From Fibrobacter sp. (lineage in GTDB: Bacteria > Fibrobacterota > Fibrobacteria > Fibrobacterales > Fibrobacteraceae), in contig JAKSIF010000003.1 of the NCBI GenBank assembly GCA_024398965.1, forward strand, positions 62,001 through 126,000: a stretch of 64,000 nt of DNA, given 5' to 3'. Below, piece by piece: positions 49,387 to 56,942 of the stretch. Under the pieces are notes generated by a model that was not told the DNA's origin, ran no database searches, and saw only the letters and a list, made by a program, of their open reading frames with translations. The position numbers and the translations under genes were made by a program. How positions within the stretch are numbered: the stretch's first letter is position 1; each line of letters starts with the position of its first letter.

Positions 49387-50862
49387 TTAGATGAAGCTGA
49401 CCATGCCGGAGCCTGTCCCGGTCGATAGGTAGTTGAGGGCTTGCGTGGTAGAGTCCACGCGGTCGTCATGCGGGGCTGTGGGGAAGGAGACCAGTTCCTC
49501 GACGTAGTCGCGAACCCAGGGGTGTTCCGCATCCTGTTTGGGGATGAAAACGTTCCCAGCCTCGAAAAGGGGGCTGACAGCGAAGGCTCGCGCCTCCTTT
49601 GACCCCTGCGGCGTATAGGGGACGATTCCGCTGATCTGGTTTTTCAATGCGCTTATGATTGCGGGGCCGTTGGCCTTGTCCTCTATGATTTTCTTCAATG
49701 CCTTGGGATGCTTGACTGTGATTCTTTGCAGGGCGCGGATGCTGGAGACGAAATCCATCTTCTCGCAGACGCAGTCGATGAGGTAGAAGCGGGAGCCGAC
49801 CTTTCCCCAGACGGTTCCTGCTACATTGTCGCTTGAGGCGCTGTCCGTGAACGTGAAATCCCAGCTCTGGATAATCTTGTCGAATACCTTCGGCAGAATT
49901 TCGTATTCCTGCAGCCATTCGCGCTTGATGATGCTTCCGCCGACGGGTGCGGGGTGCTGCTGGTAAAGGGCGTTCCAGTCATAGCTTCCCACGTTCGCCT
50001 TGATCTTCTCAAGCATTTCGACCGGATATCTTTCCGGATGGAGGGCTTCTCCGATTCTACGATGAGGCTCGTCAATTTCCGCGATTGCGGGATAGTTTAT
50101 TATGGTCCACTGGTCTCCATCGCCCCGCTTCATGGCGTTGAGCAGGCGTCCAGCCAAGTCGTCCTCATGCCATCTGGTAAGCGTCACAAGAACGCCACCG
50201 CCTGGGGAAAGGCGTGTGTAGGCCGTAGATGTGTACCAGTCCCAGACCCTGTCGCGGATTGTGATGCTGTTCGCTTCCTGTCTGTCCTTCAACGGGTCGT
50301 CAATGCCGAGAATGTCACAGCCCATGCCCGTGATGCCGCCACCGATACCAGTGCTTCGGAAACTTCCGATATGGTTCGGTATTTCCAGCAGGTTTGCGGA
50401 ACGGGTGAACCTGCTTCCGCGCGGGGGGAGGGAAACGTTTGGGAAGATTCTATGGAACTCGCTTGAGTCCATGATCCTTTGGACGTCCTTATTGACTCGC
50501 TTTGAAAGGCTGTCGCTATAGCTGCAGGCGATGAAGGAAATGTTCGGATTTACGCCAAAGCACCAGGCTGGAAAGTGTTTGGAGACAAGCTGGCTCTTGC
50601 CATGTCGCGGAGGCATGGTTAGAATGAGTCGAGGACTCTTGCGTTCCATGACGTCCACGAAGAACCCCATGAGACGGGCGCAGATTTCCCTATGTACCCA
50701 GCCGATGCTGTACGTCGGCATGGTCGCTTTCACGAAGGCGAGAAGATTGCTCCTTGCAAGTCTTTCAATCTGTGGAGTCGTTTTCGTAGATGCCCAGTTC
50801 CCTGGCCTGCCTTCTGATTTCTCCCAGTTCCTCCGGCGTGGGGATTTCCCCGTTGGAGTCAA
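49387..50862 (-). CDS. phage terminase large subunit
   Basis: 491 residues. ATPase: Walker A MPPRHGKSQ (83-91), Walker B DILGIDDP, coupling TLTRWHEDDLAGRLL. Nuclease: WDFTF and a C-terminal DDRVDSTTQAL. It packages DNA and cuts concatemers. The annotated ATG overlaps terS by 98 bases; a start nearer the terS stop is possible, but no good alternative ATG exists before residue 48. Confidence 0.95.
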   Translation of the reverse strand: MTPTGKSPRRRNWEKSEGRPGNWASTKTTPQIERLARSNLLAFVKATMPTYSIGWVHREICARLMGFFVDVMERKSPRLILTMPPRHGKSQLVSKHFPAWCFGVNPNISFIACSYSDSLSKRVNKDVQRIMDSSEFHRIFPNVSLPPRGSRFTRSANLLEIPNHIGSFRSTGIGGGITGMGCDILGIDDPLKDRQEANSITIRDRVWDWYTSTAYTRLSPGGGVLVTLTRWHEDDLAGRLLNAMKRGDGDQWTIINYPAIAEIDEPHRRIGEALHPERYPVEMLEKIKANVGSYDWNALYQQHPAPVGGSIIKREWLQEYEILPKVFDKIIQSWDFTFTDSASSDNVAGTVWGKVGSRFYLIDCVCEKMDFVSSIRALQRITVKHPKALKKIIEDKANGPAIISALKNQISGIVPYTPQGSKEARAFAVSPLFEAGNVFIPKQDAEHPWVRDYVEELVSFPTAPHDDRVDSTTQALNYLSTGTGSGMVSFI

Positions 50863-51217
50863 TCGTTATTGCGTCGGGACAGTCAACCATCCTGTCGAGC
50901 ATTTTTCGCTTTGCGCGGGTGAGCTTGGTTTCCTCCGTCTCCTCGGCTATGTCAAAGACAAAACGAGCCGCCTTGATGTTTCCGGAAAGGGCCATGCCGC
51001 TCATGACGGAAAGAATAGCGGCGCGTATCTGGATTGGCTTGTCAACCTGGATTCCGATGTTCCGCAGCGATTCCTTGAGCTTCCCTTCACCCAGCGTAAA
51101 CTTTGTGCCAAGGACATTCCTCGCGACGTCGCGAGCCTCCTTGGCCTTCTGCTTGCTCCTGGACGCGGCAAGGCCTCCCAGCTTGCCGAGCTGTCTCATA
51201 TCTACTGGCTCGTTCAT
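50765..51217 (-). CDS. putative terminase small subunit
   Basis: 150 residues just upstream of the large subunit. An Arg/Lys/Ala-rich N-terminus (GLAASRSKQKAKEARDVARN) and a helical middle suit the DNA-recognition subunit; the assignment rests on position more than on sequence. Overlaps the large-subunit frame. Confidence 0.6.
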   Translation of the reverse strand: MNEPVDMRQLGKLGGLAASRSKQKAKEARDVARNVLGTKFTLGEGKLKESLRNIGIQVDKPIQIRAAILSVMSGMALSGNIKAARFVFDIAEETEETKLTRAKRKMLDRMVDCPDAITIDSNGEIPTPEELGEIRRQARELGIYENDSTD

Positions 51218-51220
51218 ACA

Positions 51221-51424
51221 TTAGTCGTTCCTCAAGTCCTTCCACCAGCGCAGAAAATCGGGCCAGTAGATTGTAATGCGTCCACGCTTGCAGCTGCGGC
51301 GTACGGGCATCCCGCGCGTCTTTATCCAGTCATAGACGGTGAAAGGGTTGAAGCCGATCTTCTTTGCGACCTCCTTGACTGTGAGGTAGTCGTTTTTTTG
51401 TTTTGTTTGGTCTATGTTAGCCAT
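51221..51424 (-). CDS. excisionase/MerR-type DNA-binding protein
   Basis: 67 residues: YLTVKEVAKKIGFNPFTVYDWIKTRGMPVRRSCKRGRITIYWPDFLRWWK is the winged-helix pattern of small DNA-binding proteins (HTH_17). It may act as excisionase or regulator, and it is 3 bases upstream of terS, which is unusual for an excisionase; a DNA-site helper for packaging is an alternative. Confidence 0.75.
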   Translation of the reverse strand: MANIDQTKQKNDYLTVKEVAKKIGFNPFTVYDWIKTRGMPVRRSCKRGRITIYWPDFLRWWKDLRND

Positions 51425-51463
51425 CGGCTCCCCGGAAGAAAAGATTTTTTATATACGGTTTCC

Positions 51464-52015
51464 ATGGCTATTACCACATTTGAAGATTTGAAGAAAAGGT
51501 TCGACACTCTCAAGGCGCTGAACGAGAGGAAGGTTGTTGCCGGATGGCTGGATTCCAATGGAACGGCAAGAAAGGCGAAGCAGAACCTGGACTACCGCAA
51601 GAAAACGGGCAAGAGGACTGCTGCACTTCGCGAGCCACCCTCCAATGCGCTTATCGCAAGAACGCTCAACTACGGAAGAAAGGCCGGGACGACCCTTGAG
51701 GGCGTCCATTACAGCGCCATTCCCGCGCGTCCGTTCCTGCGCTTCGCCATGGAGAGGTACAGGGCCTTGATGCCAAAGATCGAACAGAAGTATATCCCCC
51801 TTGTGATTGCTGGAAAGTTCGATGTTGATGCCCTATGCCTTGAGCTGGGCGTAAGATTGAAGGACTGCATCACGCTCGCCATGCGCGACAGCGCAAGATA
51901 CGAGGCGCTGCATGAAGCTACGCTTATCGCGCGACGCAGGGAGAAGAACGACAGTCCGACGCCCCTCATCGACACTCATCAGCTGATTGACTCGGTGACG
52001 TTCGAGGTCAAGTGA
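51464..52015 (+). CDS. phage tail-completion/morphogenesis-like protein (HK97 gp10 or Mu gpG type)
   Basis: 183 residues. The order ALIARTLNYGRKAGTT..., IPARPFLRFAMER, then TPLIDTHQLIDSVTFEVK is the pattern of tail-completion proteins of this type (NPxRPF ... Kxxx.PLIDTGxL..SI). It is alone on the plus strand between leftward modules, 39 bases from the divergent excisionase-like gene, and overlaps the 3' end of folE by 37 bases. Confidence 0.7.
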   Translation: MAITTFEDLKKRFDTLKALNERKVVAGWLDSNGTARKAKQNLDYRKKTGKRTAALREPPSNALIARTLNYGRKAGTTLEGVHYSAIPARPFLRFAMERYRALMPKIEQKYIPLVIAGKFDVDALCLELGVRLKDCITLAMRDSARYEALHEATLIARRREKNDSPTPLIDTHQLIDSVTFEVK

Positions 52016-52542
52016 TTGCGGAACGCTCCGCTGGAATGAACAGTCCGAGTCACCATGGAGACGTTCTTTGCGCCTCTTGCTGTGACACAGGCGTGCTTTC
52101 CTTCGATGCTCACTTCGACGTCCTCTGAACCAGTCGCGAGGTGAATGACCTCGGCAATGTCGCTTCCTATCTTTTCCTGGAGCTGGAGACGCTTTCCCAC
52201 CATTTCCGCGATACGGGCGAACTTGGAAAGTCCGAGAACCTTGCCATGGGGAATGTAGCGGATGGAAACCTTCATGTCGTACATGAGCGCCAGATGATGC
52301 TCACAGTGGCTGAAAATCGTTATGTCGTCAACCTTGACAATCTGCCCATCCGTCTTTTGCTTGAAGCACTTGCCGAACTTCCTTGCAATCTGTTCGTTGG
52401 TGTAGTTCTGGCCTTCGAACATTTCCGCATAATAGTCCGCAACGCGGCGGGGCGTCTCCCGAAGCCCCTCGCGATTCGGATTGTCATTGAGCGCCTGGAG
52501 AAGCTGTCTTACCAGGCTCTCAATTTTCTTCTTCTCGATCAT
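51979..52542 (-). CDS. folE: phage GTP cyclohydrolase I
   Basis: 187 residues. Zinc and catalytic residues: C80, H82, H83 in SHCEHH and C152 in KHACVTARG; GLSKFARI and the QEK substrate motifs are present. It converts GTP to dihydroneopterin triphosphate, the first step toward preQ0. It is the last gene of the operon and overlaps queD by 23 bases, so co-translation is expected. Bringing its own FolE lets the phage avoid host folate-pathway limits. Confidence 0.96.
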   Translation of the reverse strand: MIEKKKIESLVRQLLQALNDNPNREGLRETPRRVADYYAEMFEGQNYTNEQIARKFGKCFKQKTDGQIVKVDDITIFSHCEHHLALMYDMKVSIRYIPHGKVLGLSKFARIAEMVGKRLQLQEKIGSDIAEVIHLATGSEDVEVSIEGKHACVTARGAKNVSMVTRTVHSSGAFRNHLTSNVTESIS

Positions 52543-52861
52543 ATTCCGCGATGTTTCCTTCGCTTTCCTGTACGACGACGCGATAGCAGAACGGCACCTG
52601 TTCGCAAATCCACCTTGCGATGTTTTCCGCAGTCGGATTGAACGGGACTACGTCATTGATGTAGGCGTGGTCCAGCTTCTCGGAAATGCTCTGCTTGATC
52701 TGCTTGAAATCCACGACCATTCCCTGGGCGTTCAGGGTCTTGCTCTTGCAGCAGACCGTAATAATCCAGTTGTGTCCGTGGAGGCCGTTGCACTTGCTTT
52801 CGTAGGGTAATTCCAGACGGTGCGCGCCTGCGATTTCAAAACGCTTGCTTACCTTGAACAT
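52520..52861 (-). CDS. queD: phage 6-carboxytetrahydropterin synthase
   Basis: 113 residues from ATG at 52861 (the frame opens at 52888). Zinc His ligands and nucleophile Cys as in QueD: GAHRLELPY, KCNGLHGHNW, LDHAYIND, QESEGN. About 74 percent identical by eye to the host QueD at 28336, so it was probably taken from a Fibrobacter chromosome. Its start overlaps the queE stop (TAATG). Confidence 0.96.
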   Translation of the reverse strand: MFKVSKRFEIAGAHRLELPYESKCNGLHGHNWIITVCCKSKTLNAQGMVVDFKQIKQSISEKLDHAYINDVVPFNPTAENIARWICEQVPFCYRVVVQESEGNIAEYDREEEN

Positions 52862-53430
52862 TATTCGATTCCTATGAACTTGTGCCATTGAAGTGAAAGA
52901 ATCCAGCCCGGATTCTGCTTGACCAGCTCAATACAGTGGTCAAGATTCTCGCGAACAAGATTGTCTCCATCAAAACAGGGGGAAAGGCACATTCTTCTCG
53001 CTGTCTTGCATGGGGTAGGTAACGGTTCGCCAGCCTTTATGACGAAACGAAGCTCGTCGATATTGTCCGGCTCGATCCTGCTTGTCTTGGGGCTGCAAAC
53101 GATGTAGTCAATCCCTGCGGGAACTGGCTTTGTGCCGTTCGTCTCGATGGACTTGTACCAGCCTTTGAAGGCCTTGATAAGTTCCGCGTCAAGCTGGAGC
53201 GTCGGCTCGCCACCGCAGAAGGAGACGCTACGGCAATTTCCGCCAACTTCCTTCGCCTTTGCGATAATCTGTTCCGCGGTCATTTCCGTGAACGGTTCAT
53301 GATCCGTATCGCAGAAGGGACATTTCATGTTGCATCCGCTGAAACGCACAAAGACCTGTGGCGTTCCTACGCGCTTGCCTTCGCCCTGGATGCTGAAAAA
53401 GATTGTGTTTATCCTGTAGGTCCTAGCCAT
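52861..53430 (-). CDS. queE: phage 7-carboxy-7-deazaguanine synthase
   Basis: 189 residues (MARTYR start; ATG at 53436 also possible). Radical SAM cluster C33-x3-C37-x2-C40 (CNMKCPFC), preceded by IFFSIQGEGKRVGTPQVF and followed by FCGGEPTLQ. Makes CDG from CPH4. It belongs to a different QueE subgroup from the host copy at 27674 (host has a longer C-terminus and other central motifs). Confidence 0.94.
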   Translation of the reverse strand: MARTYRINTIFFSIQGEGKRVGTPQVFVRFSGCNMKCPFCDTDHEPFTEMTAEQIIAKAKEVGGNCRSVSFCGGEPTLQLDAELIKAFKGWYKSIETNGTKPVPAGIDYIVCSPKTSRIEPDNIDELRFVIKAGEPLPTPCKTARRMCLSPCFDGDNLVRENLDHCIELVKQNPGWILSLQWHKFIGIE

Positions 53431-54091
53431 TTTCACAGCCTCCCAGTTTCAAGGCGCGTTCGCGCTGTTTGCAGCTGTCGCACTTTCCACAATGGCGGTC
53501 TCCATTGTTGTAACAGCTCCAGGTGTTCTTTTCATAGTCGATTCCGATCTTGCGCCCGGCCTTGACGATTTCAGCCTTTTCCATCATGGAGAAGGGGGCG
53601 CGGATTCGGACGTTGAAGGCTGGGCTTGTGCCAAGGTTTGCTGCCTTCTCGAAAGCCTTGATGAAGGGAAGGGTGTCGTCATAGTATTGACCGCTTGCAA
53701 GCCCGTTGAAGCCTCCGTAGATTTCGCCTATGCCGTTCACTTCCGCGAACATGACCGCGTAAGAGAGCAGGATTCCGTTCCTGAACTCCACATAGCTTGT
53801 GGGTATGGAGGAATCTATCTGCTTGAAGTCCCTGTTTACGCTGATCTTCGTCTTGGAAATCAGAGAACACTTGCTTCCGGCAAACCCCAGGTCGATGGAG
53901 ATAATCTTGTAGGGCTGTTTCAGTCGCTTCGCGTTCTGCGCGGCATAGGCGATTTCCTTGGATAATGTCTGCTTGTAGTCGAAAATGAGGCAGAAAACCT
54001 TCTTGCCCTGTTTCGTAAGCTGTTCCAGAACAGTCGTGCTGTCAATCCCGCCGGATAGCAGCAACACCGCATCACATTTTGATTTTTGCAT
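53423..54091 (-). CDS. queC: phage preQ0 synthase QueC
   Basis: 222 residues. PP-loop SGGIDSTT at 13-20; C-terminal zinc site NTWSCYNN ... HCGKCDSCKQR. Converts CDG to 7-cyano-7-deazaguanine (preQ0) with ATP and ammonia. The ATG at 54091 lies inside the end of the dpdA-like gene, and its 3' end overlaps queE. Confidence 0.96.
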   Translation of the reverse strand: MQKSKCDAVLLLSGGIDSTTVLEQLTKQGKKVFCLIFDYKQTLSKEIAYAAQNAKRLKQPYKIISIDLGFAGSKCSLISKTKISVNRDFKQIDSSIPTSYVEFRNGILLSYAVMFAEVNGIGEIYGGFNGLASGQYYDDTLPFIKAFEKAANLGTSPAFNVRIRAPFSMMEKAEIVKAGRKIGIDYEKNTWSCYNNGDRHCGKCDSCKQRERALKLGGCENG

Positions 54092-54812
54092 ATTGCATTG
54101 CCTTGAACCATTGTTGTTTGTTGTGGAATCCAAGAGTTTTCTTGTCCTTCTTGAATTTCTTTGGCAGATGGATGTTCTTCATGACTCCATCCTGAAAGAG
54201 GAAGCAGTTTCCGTACCTTTCGCCGAGGCTCCAGGTGCTTGAATCGCTGCTGAAAAAGTGGAACTTGCGCAAAAGGGGCCAGTTCGTACAGCCCAGCGCG
54301 TGAACCTTCGTGTTGTACTTCGCAGCCGTTTCCAGGAAGAAGTAGAGTGGCTTCCAGTCATTGGCCTTTAGCCATTTGCTAGAATCCGTGAATCCGGAGA
54401 GCGAGAGCGCGACGTAGGAAAAGTTCTGGACCATATCAAGCCAGCCTTCCTTCTTGCGTCCAAGATGCCAGACGGGGATGCTCTGCTTGCCTGTGGCCCG
54501 TTCTATGCGGTTGCGGATTTCCTTGACCTTCTCGTAGCCCACAATCTCGTCAATATCCATTTCGATATAGTTGTCGATATGCTCGCACTTGATCCAGTCG
54601 ATATAGGCGTCGATGTACTTGTCGTCAATCTTCTTTCCGCTCGCCATGGCTGTGAAGGCGCCACTATCCGCGATGAAGTGGTTAAATTCACGAACGTCGT
54701 TGCCCATGAGCGACGACTTGTATTCAAAGGACGTAAGGATATTGAGTTCCTTCTTTGGGAACTTTGTGTAGAAATCGCCTACGAGTCCATCTGTTGCCAT
54801 GTGGAGAAGCAT
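54072..54812 (-). CDS. dpdA: DpdA-like DNA-guanine transglycosylase
   Basis: 246 residues. TGT-fold features: IADSGAFTA (D49; TGT has DSGGFQ with the active Asp), YIEMDIDEIVG (86-91), PVWHLGR, VALSLSG, HALGCTNW and FFSSDSSTW (D190), the last two being features of phage DpdA proteins rather than of tRNA-guanine transglycosylases. It lacks the TGT zinc-binding CxCxxC region. It would exchange guanine for preQ0 in phage DNA. The gene starts inside the parB-like stop (TAATG) and is followed by queC/E/D and folE, as in known deazaguanine phages. Confidence 0.82.
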   Translation of the reverse strand: MLLHMATDGLVGDFYTKFPKKELNILTSFEYKSSLMGNDVREFNHFIADSGAFTAMASGKKIDDKYIDAYIDWIKCEHIDNYIEMDIDEIVGYEKVKEIRNRIERATGKQSIPVWHLGRKKEGWLDMVQNFSYVALSLSGFTDSSKWLKANDWKPLYFFLETAAKYNTKVHALGCTNWPLLRKFHFFSSDSSTWSLGERYGNCFLFQDGVMKNIHLPKKFKKDKKTLGFHNKQQWFKAMQYAKIKM

Positions 54813-55282
54813 TATTTCTCGAAACTCTTTCCACAGTGGGGGCAGGTGATAGTCTTGGGTTTCTTTTCCGGGTTTTCCTCGTTGGTGAGGAAACTGTCGA
54901 AGTCCACGTCCTCGCTGGGGTTGAAGCCGAACTGTTCGACGTCAAAGGCGATTTCATTGAGGAAGGACAGTTCCTCGTTGAGCTTCGTAAAATCCCAGCC
55001 ACTAGCTTCCGCCACCTTATTGTCGGCAAGTCGGAAGGCCTTGACCTGGTTTGGGGTGAGATCGTCCGCCATGATGCAGGGGATTTTCTCCATTTCCAGC
55101 TGCTGGGCCGCGAGGTAGCGGGTATGACCGCAGACGATTACATTTTCGCGGTCGATGATGATGGGAACCTTGAAACCGAAATTCTTGATGCTGGCGACAA
55201 CCTTGTCAATCGCCATCTCATTGTTGCGGGGGTTATTCTCGTATGGCTTTATGTCCGAAATTGGAACTTCTTTTATATCCAT
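54812..55282 (-). CDS. ParB-like nuclease-domain protein, first gene of the deazaguanine operon
   Basis: 156 residues. N-terminal ParB/Srx fold: IKPYENNPRNNEMAIDKVVASIKNFGFKVPIIID, VCGHTRYLAAQQL (GHxR active motif), then LTPNQVKAFRLADNKVAE. Phage ParB-like proteins often sit next to DNA-modification enzymes. The last residues TCPHCGKSF form half a zinc ribbon. Function in modification (site choice, partner of DpdA) is inferred from gene order only. Confidence 0.85.
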   Translation of the reverse strand: MDIKEVPISDIKPYENNPRNNEMAIDKVVASIKNFGFKVPIIIDRENVIVCGHTRYLAAQQLEMEKIPCIMADDLTPNQVKAFRLADNKVAEASGWDFTKLNEELSFLNEIAFDVEQFGFNPSEDVDFDSFLTNEENPEKKPKTITCPHCGKSFEK

Positions 55283-55420
55283 AAAAATTGAATCCTATGC
55301 AATTTGAATTAAATATAATGCAATAATAATTGTTTGTAAATGAAATTATTTGCATAGAAGTCAAATTTTTGTGGGTTTACACTCAAAAAAAGAAAACCTA
55401 ACTTTAGTTAGGTTTTTGAA
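55283..55420 (-). promoter_or_regulatory. promoter region of the deazaguanine operon with inverted repeat
   Basis: AT-rich. On the minus strand a TTGACT -35 (near 55366) is followed by ATTTAC or TATATT-like -10 choices. CTATGCAA / TTGCATAG (55295-55302, 55350-55357) is a perfect inverted repeat that could be an operator. A terminator-like hairpin AAACCTAAC / GTTAGGTTT at 55394-55415 closes the upstream side. Confidence 0.45.
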
Positions 55421-55493
55421 TGGGGCAGAACTCATTTATAAATCAAATGACTATTGACTATCCTTTGACTATCGAAAAATATCGGAGAAACAG

Positions 55494-55658
55494 ATGCCTG
55501 CTAAATGTCCCTGCTGTGGAGCGATCTTGACGGATGCCCAGGTGCGATCCATTCATTCACAGATGATCGGAAGCCGACCCAAGCCCACCTCCGCTGAAAA
55601 CGGAAAGAAGGGAGGCAGGCCGAAAGGGTCAAAGAACAAGCCCAAGGAAAATGCATAA
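55494..55658 (+). CDS. small zinc-ribbon phage protein
   Basis: 54 residues: MPAKCPCCGAILTDAQVRSI with one CxCC motif and a basic C-terminus (KKGGRPKGSKNKPK, an AT-hook-like GRPKG). GGAG before ATG. It may bind DNA. A strong terminator follows. Confidence 0.65.
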   Translation: MPAKCPCCGAILTDAQVRSIHSQMIGSRPKPTSAENGKKGGRPKGSKNKPKENA

Positions 55659-55694
55659 AAAATCCTCGTTCCAAGTGGAGCGAGGATTTTTTTG
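55658..55694 (+). terminator. intrinsic terminator
   Basis: AAATCCTCG-TTCC / GGAG-CGAGGATTT hairpin followed by seven or more T. Confidence 0.88.
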
Positions 55695-55802
55695 TCAATT
55701 TTTAGTTTTTCCTTAAAAAATTCAAAAAAAACTTGACTTTGTTTTTTTTGTTTATATTACTCCTAGTTAGATATAGTTATCTTCAATGCAAGAGGAGTAA
55801 AT

Positions 55803-55904
55803 ATGAGTTTTATTTGTAAGAAATGTGGACAGGGCGGATATCCCACTCTTAGAAGCCTGCTGGATACTCCCTGCGCCAGGGGTGATTATCACGAGCCTGT
55901 TTAG
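55803..55904 (+). CDS. 33-residue small protein with CxxC
   Basis: MSFICKKCGQGGYPTLRSLLD..., with one CxxC and a later Cys. AGAGGAG lies 6 bases before ATG and a TTGACT/TATATT promoter lies further up, so it is probably translated. It precedes the nuclease gene by 12 bases and may be coupled to it. Confidence 0.5.
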   Translation: MSFICKKCGQGGYPTLRSLLDTPCARGDYHEPV

Positions 55905-55916
55905 TTTGAGTTTTTT

Positions 55917-56894
55917 ATGACAAATTACTATGGATATAGAATCAATACTTCAAGACGTGACTTTTTTAAGAAAGAGTTAATTGAGCATAAACGCCTTCGT
56001 CAAGGTTGGGGTTATGATCCTGGCCAAGATTTAAGAAGTATGACTGTAAACGAGGGGGCAGCTCGTAATAAAAGCATGTTTAAGGTTAAACAAGGCGATG
56101 TTCTGTTGGTTCCAGGCCTTTGCTCTCCAGATACTGTGGCGATTGTTCGGGCGACTGAGGATTTTGCTAAGGGATATCGTTTTGAAATTGACCCTAAAGA
56201 GGGGGACTATGGTCATATTTTTCCTGCGGAGTTTGTCACAGAATTTCGACGTCATAATCCTCTTGTAGGTTCACTCAAGGCTTCTTTACGAACTCCCATG
56301 CGTTTTTGGGGACTCAATGATTTTGCGGACGTCATAGAAAGAATGATCGAAGCGCCCAAAGAATCTTTATTGAGCGTAAAAGATTATTACGACCGTTATG
56401 ATGATGTTGAAGAATCTGTTTTTGACGCTTTTTCTGAAGAAATAAAGGATAAACTGTATGTTAATATGAACTCCCAGTTTTCTGAATCAGAATGGGAATT
56501 TGCATTGGTTCGTGGATTGCAGAAGTTATACCCTCATTACAAGGTACTTCGTGTTGGTGGTAAGGCGGAAAAAGAGCATGGCGCTGACATAATTATTAAA
56601 ATTCCATCACCACTCACTTATGATGAATCTTATTATATCATAGCAATTCAAGTCAAGGATTACAGCAATTCTGTAGGTTTCGGTCCTATTGATCAAGTTT
56701 TAAAAGCAGATAACTATCAAGAATGGCATAACGAGCAAAACAAATTGTTGGAGAAGTGGGTAATCCTTACCAAATGTCAGAAAAATCTGAACCTAGAATT
56801 TGTGCAGTATGCAGCGTCTAAAAATGTAAAAGTCATATGGGGTGAAGACTTAAAAGAGTTGCTTTATATAATTGCAATGAAGGGTAGTTTATAG
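55917..56894 (+). CDS. Mrr-like PD-(D/E)XK nuclease, phage-borne restriction candidate
   Basis: 325 residues. The C-terminal half has the nuclease motif: WEFALVRGLQ (E194/E196 region), KEHGADIIIKIP with D224, then IAIQVKDYS with Q245-x-K247, the Mrr-type QxK variant. The N-terminal 110 residues (YYGYRINTSRR, MFKVKQGDVLLVPG, AIVRATEDF) resemble an EVE/PUA-like base-reading fold. A reader plus nuclease is the plan of modification-dependent restriction enzymes. AT-rich, on the plus strand between leftward phage modules, so cargo. Likely used against other phages. Confidence 0.72.
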   Translation: MTNYYGYRINTSRRDFFKKELIEHKRLRQGWGYDPGQDLRSMTVNEGAARNKSMFKVKQGDVLLVPGLCSPDTVAIVRATEDFAKGYRFEIDPKEGDYGHIFPAEFVTEFRRHNPLVGSLKASLRTPMRFWGLNDFADVIERMIEAPKESLLSVKDYYDRYDDVEESVFDAFSEEIKDKLYVNMNSQFSESEWEFALVRGLQKLYPHYKVLRVGGKAEKEHGADIIIKIPSPLTYDESYYIIAIQVKDYSNSVGFGPIDQVLKADNYQEWHNEQNKLLEKWVILTKCQKNLNLEFVQYAASKNVKVIWGEDLKELLYIIAMKGSL

Positions 56895-56909
56895 TTTTTT
56901 GAAAAAAAT

Positions 56910-56938
56910 GAAAAATCCGCCATTTCTGGTGGATTTTC
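56910..56938. terminator. bidirectional hairpin
   Basis: AAAATCCGCC / GGTGGATTTT hairpin between the convergent nuclease and peptidase genes. Confidence 0.75.
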
Positions 56939-56942
56939 TATA

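Noticed and set aside
52141-52641. Plus-strand frame across folE and queD
   Set aside because: Shadow of two well-identified enzymes on the minus strand.
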